Shown here one piece after another: positions 61,231 to 64,000 of a stretch of 64,000 nucleotides of DNA. The stretch is from Ophthalmolycus amberensis (Eukaryota > Chordata > Actinopteri > Perciformes > Zoarcidae). The stretch lies in NCBI GenBank assembly GCA_024529925.1, contig JAFEUB010001797.1, positions 2,482,001-2,546,000 of the forward strand, written 5' to 3'. The notes beneath the pieces are model-generated. The model had not been told where the DNA came from. It saw only the letters and a program-made list of their open reading frames with translations, and did no database searches. The position numbers were made by a program, and so were the translations under genes. The number at the start of each line of letters is the position of its first letter. Position 1 is the first letter of the stretch.

Positions 61231-61426
61231 TCCCCAGAGGAGATCCCTGCTCAGCTCTGCCTCAAACCACCTCTGCTAATCCCACCAGGTAACCGCTCAA
61301 AGCTTCTCCTCATGAACCTTTACCGTCAGCTCACTGGCCAACAGAAATTAATCAAGTCGCTCTCTCAAGAGGTCGTGTTTGACGTGTGTTTGCTAAGTGA
61401 ATACAGAAAGCTTGAAGTGCAGAAAG
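61231..61426 (+). CDS. Weak exon candidate, product unknown
   Basis: An open block reading RSKLLLMNLYRQLTGQQKLI and VVFDVCLLSEYRKLEVQK. It lies between a CTCCCCAG acceptor (about 61238) or a CCCACCAG acceptor (about 61288) and a GTAATT donor (61427). I recognise no family. If it were spliced directly to the candidate at 62667 the frame would soon stop. It could be one end of a gene continuing beyond the window or a chance frame. Confidence 0.25.
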
Positions 61427-62666
61427 GTAATTTATGCATCTTGACATCAAGTTAAATGTCTGTTTGGATAATTAGATTTCAACAACTCAGGCTTTTAAAG
61501 GATTAAATCCTCCTCTTGCAAATGAAAAGTTAAATTCATGAGCAGCTGAATGCAGCATACAAACTAGATATATATTTGACTTTTTGAACTTCTTTATGAT
61601 TTTAGCAATTACCATTATTTTGTAACGTCTTCACTGTGGCTGCTGTCGAGTAAATGTTTCATGCATTGTCTCACTTTAATCAGTGTGATCAAATGCGAGG
61701 TGCAATTCCAGCTTATCTGTCTTCTTCAGTGTGATGCATCAAGTAACACATAACTGATATGTTTCTGACCTGGTGTTTTTATTCAAGTTAATGTTCAGTG
61801 TTAAGTCTACAGAACTTTGCTTTCTGAAAGATGTTAAACTGGTCTGTTAGAGGCCAGTCTTCTGCTCTTCTATCAGTCTCATGTAACTTTTCAGGAAAAG
61901 TAGAGACTGATTATTCATCAAGGTTTGTAATGTTCAGTTTTTTGGTTTAAGTGTTTAAGAGAGGTGTTGTTTAAATGACTTTTGGTCATTTTGGAGGCTG
62001 CAGTTTGTGGCAGTGTTTTAGTCAAGACCGCCTAAACCCAGACCAAGTAATGACCCAGACCAGTGCGAGTCCCACACTGCATGACTCACTTATGATAAAA
62101 TGTGGAACATGCAAACCATAGTCGCTCCTCAAACTTATCTGAAACATCCACATCCACGCTCGTTCACCTTTTCTATTGGTTTGTCCAACACGTTTATGTG
62201 AATGAGGCTAAATGCATTTCTGTAGCATTTGAGGAATCTAGATACAACTTGACCTGAAACGCATTGTATGACACTCCACGTGTTGGTTAACTTACTGTAA
62301 AAGTTTCTTATTTCAAAATTAATTTGTCAGGTTTGATGTCTTGTTGTTGAAATGTGAGAACTTTGAACACAAACTGCAGATAAGAGTGTTGACCTTTAAT
62401 CTACTGCAGCATCTTGGCCTCTAAACAATGTCTCGGATAGAAGTGTTTCTCTATCTGGACTGAAATTGTATTGGTTGGTAGAGGTGGTTTTTGAAATAAC
62501 CAGCATAATAAATTGCAAAATACACAATAGTAATATCACGGCGTTGAACATCGGAAGAGTGTAGAAGTCTGTGCTCATGTTTCTTTATCAGTGGGAGTGA
62601 AGAGCAAAGGTTCATTTTTACTCCCGAGTTGTTTTTGAGTTCTCACTCTTGTGAATCTCCTTTCAG

Positions 62667-62745
62667 ACGAGAGGAAGTAGATCAGCTGCGCACAAACGCC
62701 TGTCAACTAGGAGCAGACTGGAACACCTCAGAGGACCGACAGCAG
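62667..62745 (+). CDS. Weak exon candidate, product unknown
   Basis: Bounded by TCTCCTTTCAG and CAG|GTAGGA. One frame reads REEVDQLRTNACQLGADWNT, compatible with a helical segment. No family recognised. It lies 57 bases before a MITE insertion. Confidence 0.25.
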
Positions 62746-62802
62746 GTAGGAGAGCTGTGGCATCGGCCATTTAAATCACAGATAATGGATTTATCAAATG
62801 AG

Positions 62803-63300
62803 TAGGGGTGTAACGGTTCACAAAATTCACGGTTCGGTACGATACAGTGGAGCCACGGTTCGGTACGTTTCGGTACGGTAGAAAACTATAAATGCCAGAG
62901 AAATGTACTTGATTTAAAATATATTTATTTATTACAACTAACATCATAAAGTTATTCTTTGACTTTGAACAATGATGGAACTATACCTGAGTGACCCATT
63001 CTTCTGGGGTGTCTTAGCAACACATAAGCATAAAAAACAAAAACTGCTCCTTAATGTTATGTAGTATTGTTACTTACATCTTGCTTACATCTTGTATTGT
63101 TACTTACATCTTGTATTGTTACTTACATCTTGTATTGTTACTTACATCTTGCAAAAGAGATTTTTAATCCCAATGGGACTACCTGGTTAAATAAAGGTTT
63201 TAAACATTTTTTTTCAAACTTATTCGGTTCGTCATGCGTACCGAACCGTGAGCCTCGTACCGAACGGTTCAATACGAATACGCGTATCGTTACACCCCTA
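62803..63300. mobile_element. hAT-type MITE, 498 bp, with 8-bp target duplication
   Basis: Perfect 13-base inverted ends (TAGGGGTGTAACG / CGTTACACCCCTA), flanked on both sides by CAAATGAG (62795-62802 and 63301-63308). Subterminal CGGTTCGGTACG motifs face each other. No transposase; the interior is AT-rich and holds a minisatellite. Confidence 0.92.
63063..63150. repeat. 22-bp minisatellite inside the MITE
   Basis: About four units containing TTGTTACTTACATCTTGTA, head to tail, inside the 62803-63300 element. Confidence 0.85.
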
Positions 63301-63308
63301 CAAATGAG

Positions 63309-64000
63309 CCTACGGTGGCTCAGAAATCTATAATTTAAATAGTTTGTTGTGTTTTTCCATGTGCATGTCTTTGATTCTGTTTGTTTTTTTTGGATCCCAA
63401 ATTAGCTTCCACAAAGTCTTCCTCAAGAACAGTAAAAACAACAATTAATTATTTATTTATTATTATAGATACAACAAGAGATTGAAATAAGCCAAATCTA
63501 ATGTTGCTCGGCAATGGAAACAAAAATAAACATTCTAAAACTAAAATGTGAGGGTCATCCATTTTTCACACTGAGATAAGCTTATTACGTTGCCTTTAAA
63601 TGCTGTTACTCAAATGCCATAAAATGTGCTTGTTCCTAATTAGACTTTTGATATGTTCTCATAAAATAATTAGCCCTGACCTCAGGGTCGTTAACAATTA
63701 TGACACATGAGACAATCGGTCTCAAAGGTCAAGACAACTGAATGTCATGCTTAAGAAGATTTAAAGAGCGCTGCATTTGTGACACGTTTCTAATCTCATG
63801 CGGCATCAGTTTAACAGTGTGTGTAGATACGAGGAATGTCGATACAGGTGTTTTAATTGATGCGCTGCATGCCTCACTGTGAGTCATCAGTCTTTTGTGT
63901 TTTGTGTGTCTGAGTGTTTATGGGTTGGACTCTATCTGGAGTGATCATCAATAACTGTTGCACAAGTCATATTGACTTTGACCTCGAGTTGAGACACTTT
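63309..64000. other. Intergenic end of window, nothing identified
   Basis: AT-rich, no gene or element ends seen. Confidence 0.5.

Overview
This window is vertebrate nuclear DNA, most likely from a percomorph-type teleost fish. Genes have many exons with GT/AG introns. Their products match vertebrate families (plxdc1, gucy2g, tectb, mtor, a dickkopf-like secreted factor). The spaces between exons hold (TG)n, (GA)n and poly-G tracts, hAT relics, a BEL/Pao gag fragment and interspersed repeats that I recognise as common in teleosts. No bacterial, CRISPR, rRNA or tRNA locus was seen. All homology statements come from reading the sequence and remembered family features; no search was run.

Layout. 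1-3878 is the first copy of a promoter-type segment, interrupted at 1708-3640 by a hAT relic. 4073-5590 holds the first four coding exons of mtor, which break off mid-exon into a BEL/Pao gag fragment (to about 6691). 7529-11669 (minus) is an unrecognised gene with a long coding tandem repeat. 11804-13618 is the second, nearly identical copy of the 1-3878 segment without the hAT element, so it serves as an empty site. It ends abruptly inside a low-complexity Helitron/Helentron-like element. 16507-31367 (minus) is a complete 13-coding-exon plxdc1. 31600-39450 is intergenic. 39459-41656 (plus) is a dickkopf-like secreted cysteine-rich gene with one frame break. 43762-51274 (plus) is a beta-tectorin (tectb) gene, broken by a 1.8 kb hAT insertion inside a coding exon and by loss of a ZP-domain exon. 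51788-59968 (minus) is a complete 22-exon receptor guanylyl cyclase, gucy2g. 60116-63300 contains two more small mobile elements and two weak exon candidates.

The genes do not form one pathway. The tectb/gucy2g adjacency matches the order I recall for the mammalian TECTB/GUCY2G region, which supports both names. The distinctive content is genome dynamics: paired filled and empty sites in the same window for a hAT element and for a 53 bp mini-element, a truncated mtor chimera, and a disrupted hearing/balance matrix gene. I found no convincing wholly new biochemical system. The best candidate for something undescribed is the family of Helentron-like elements whose ends alone, 53 bp long, appear to have moved.
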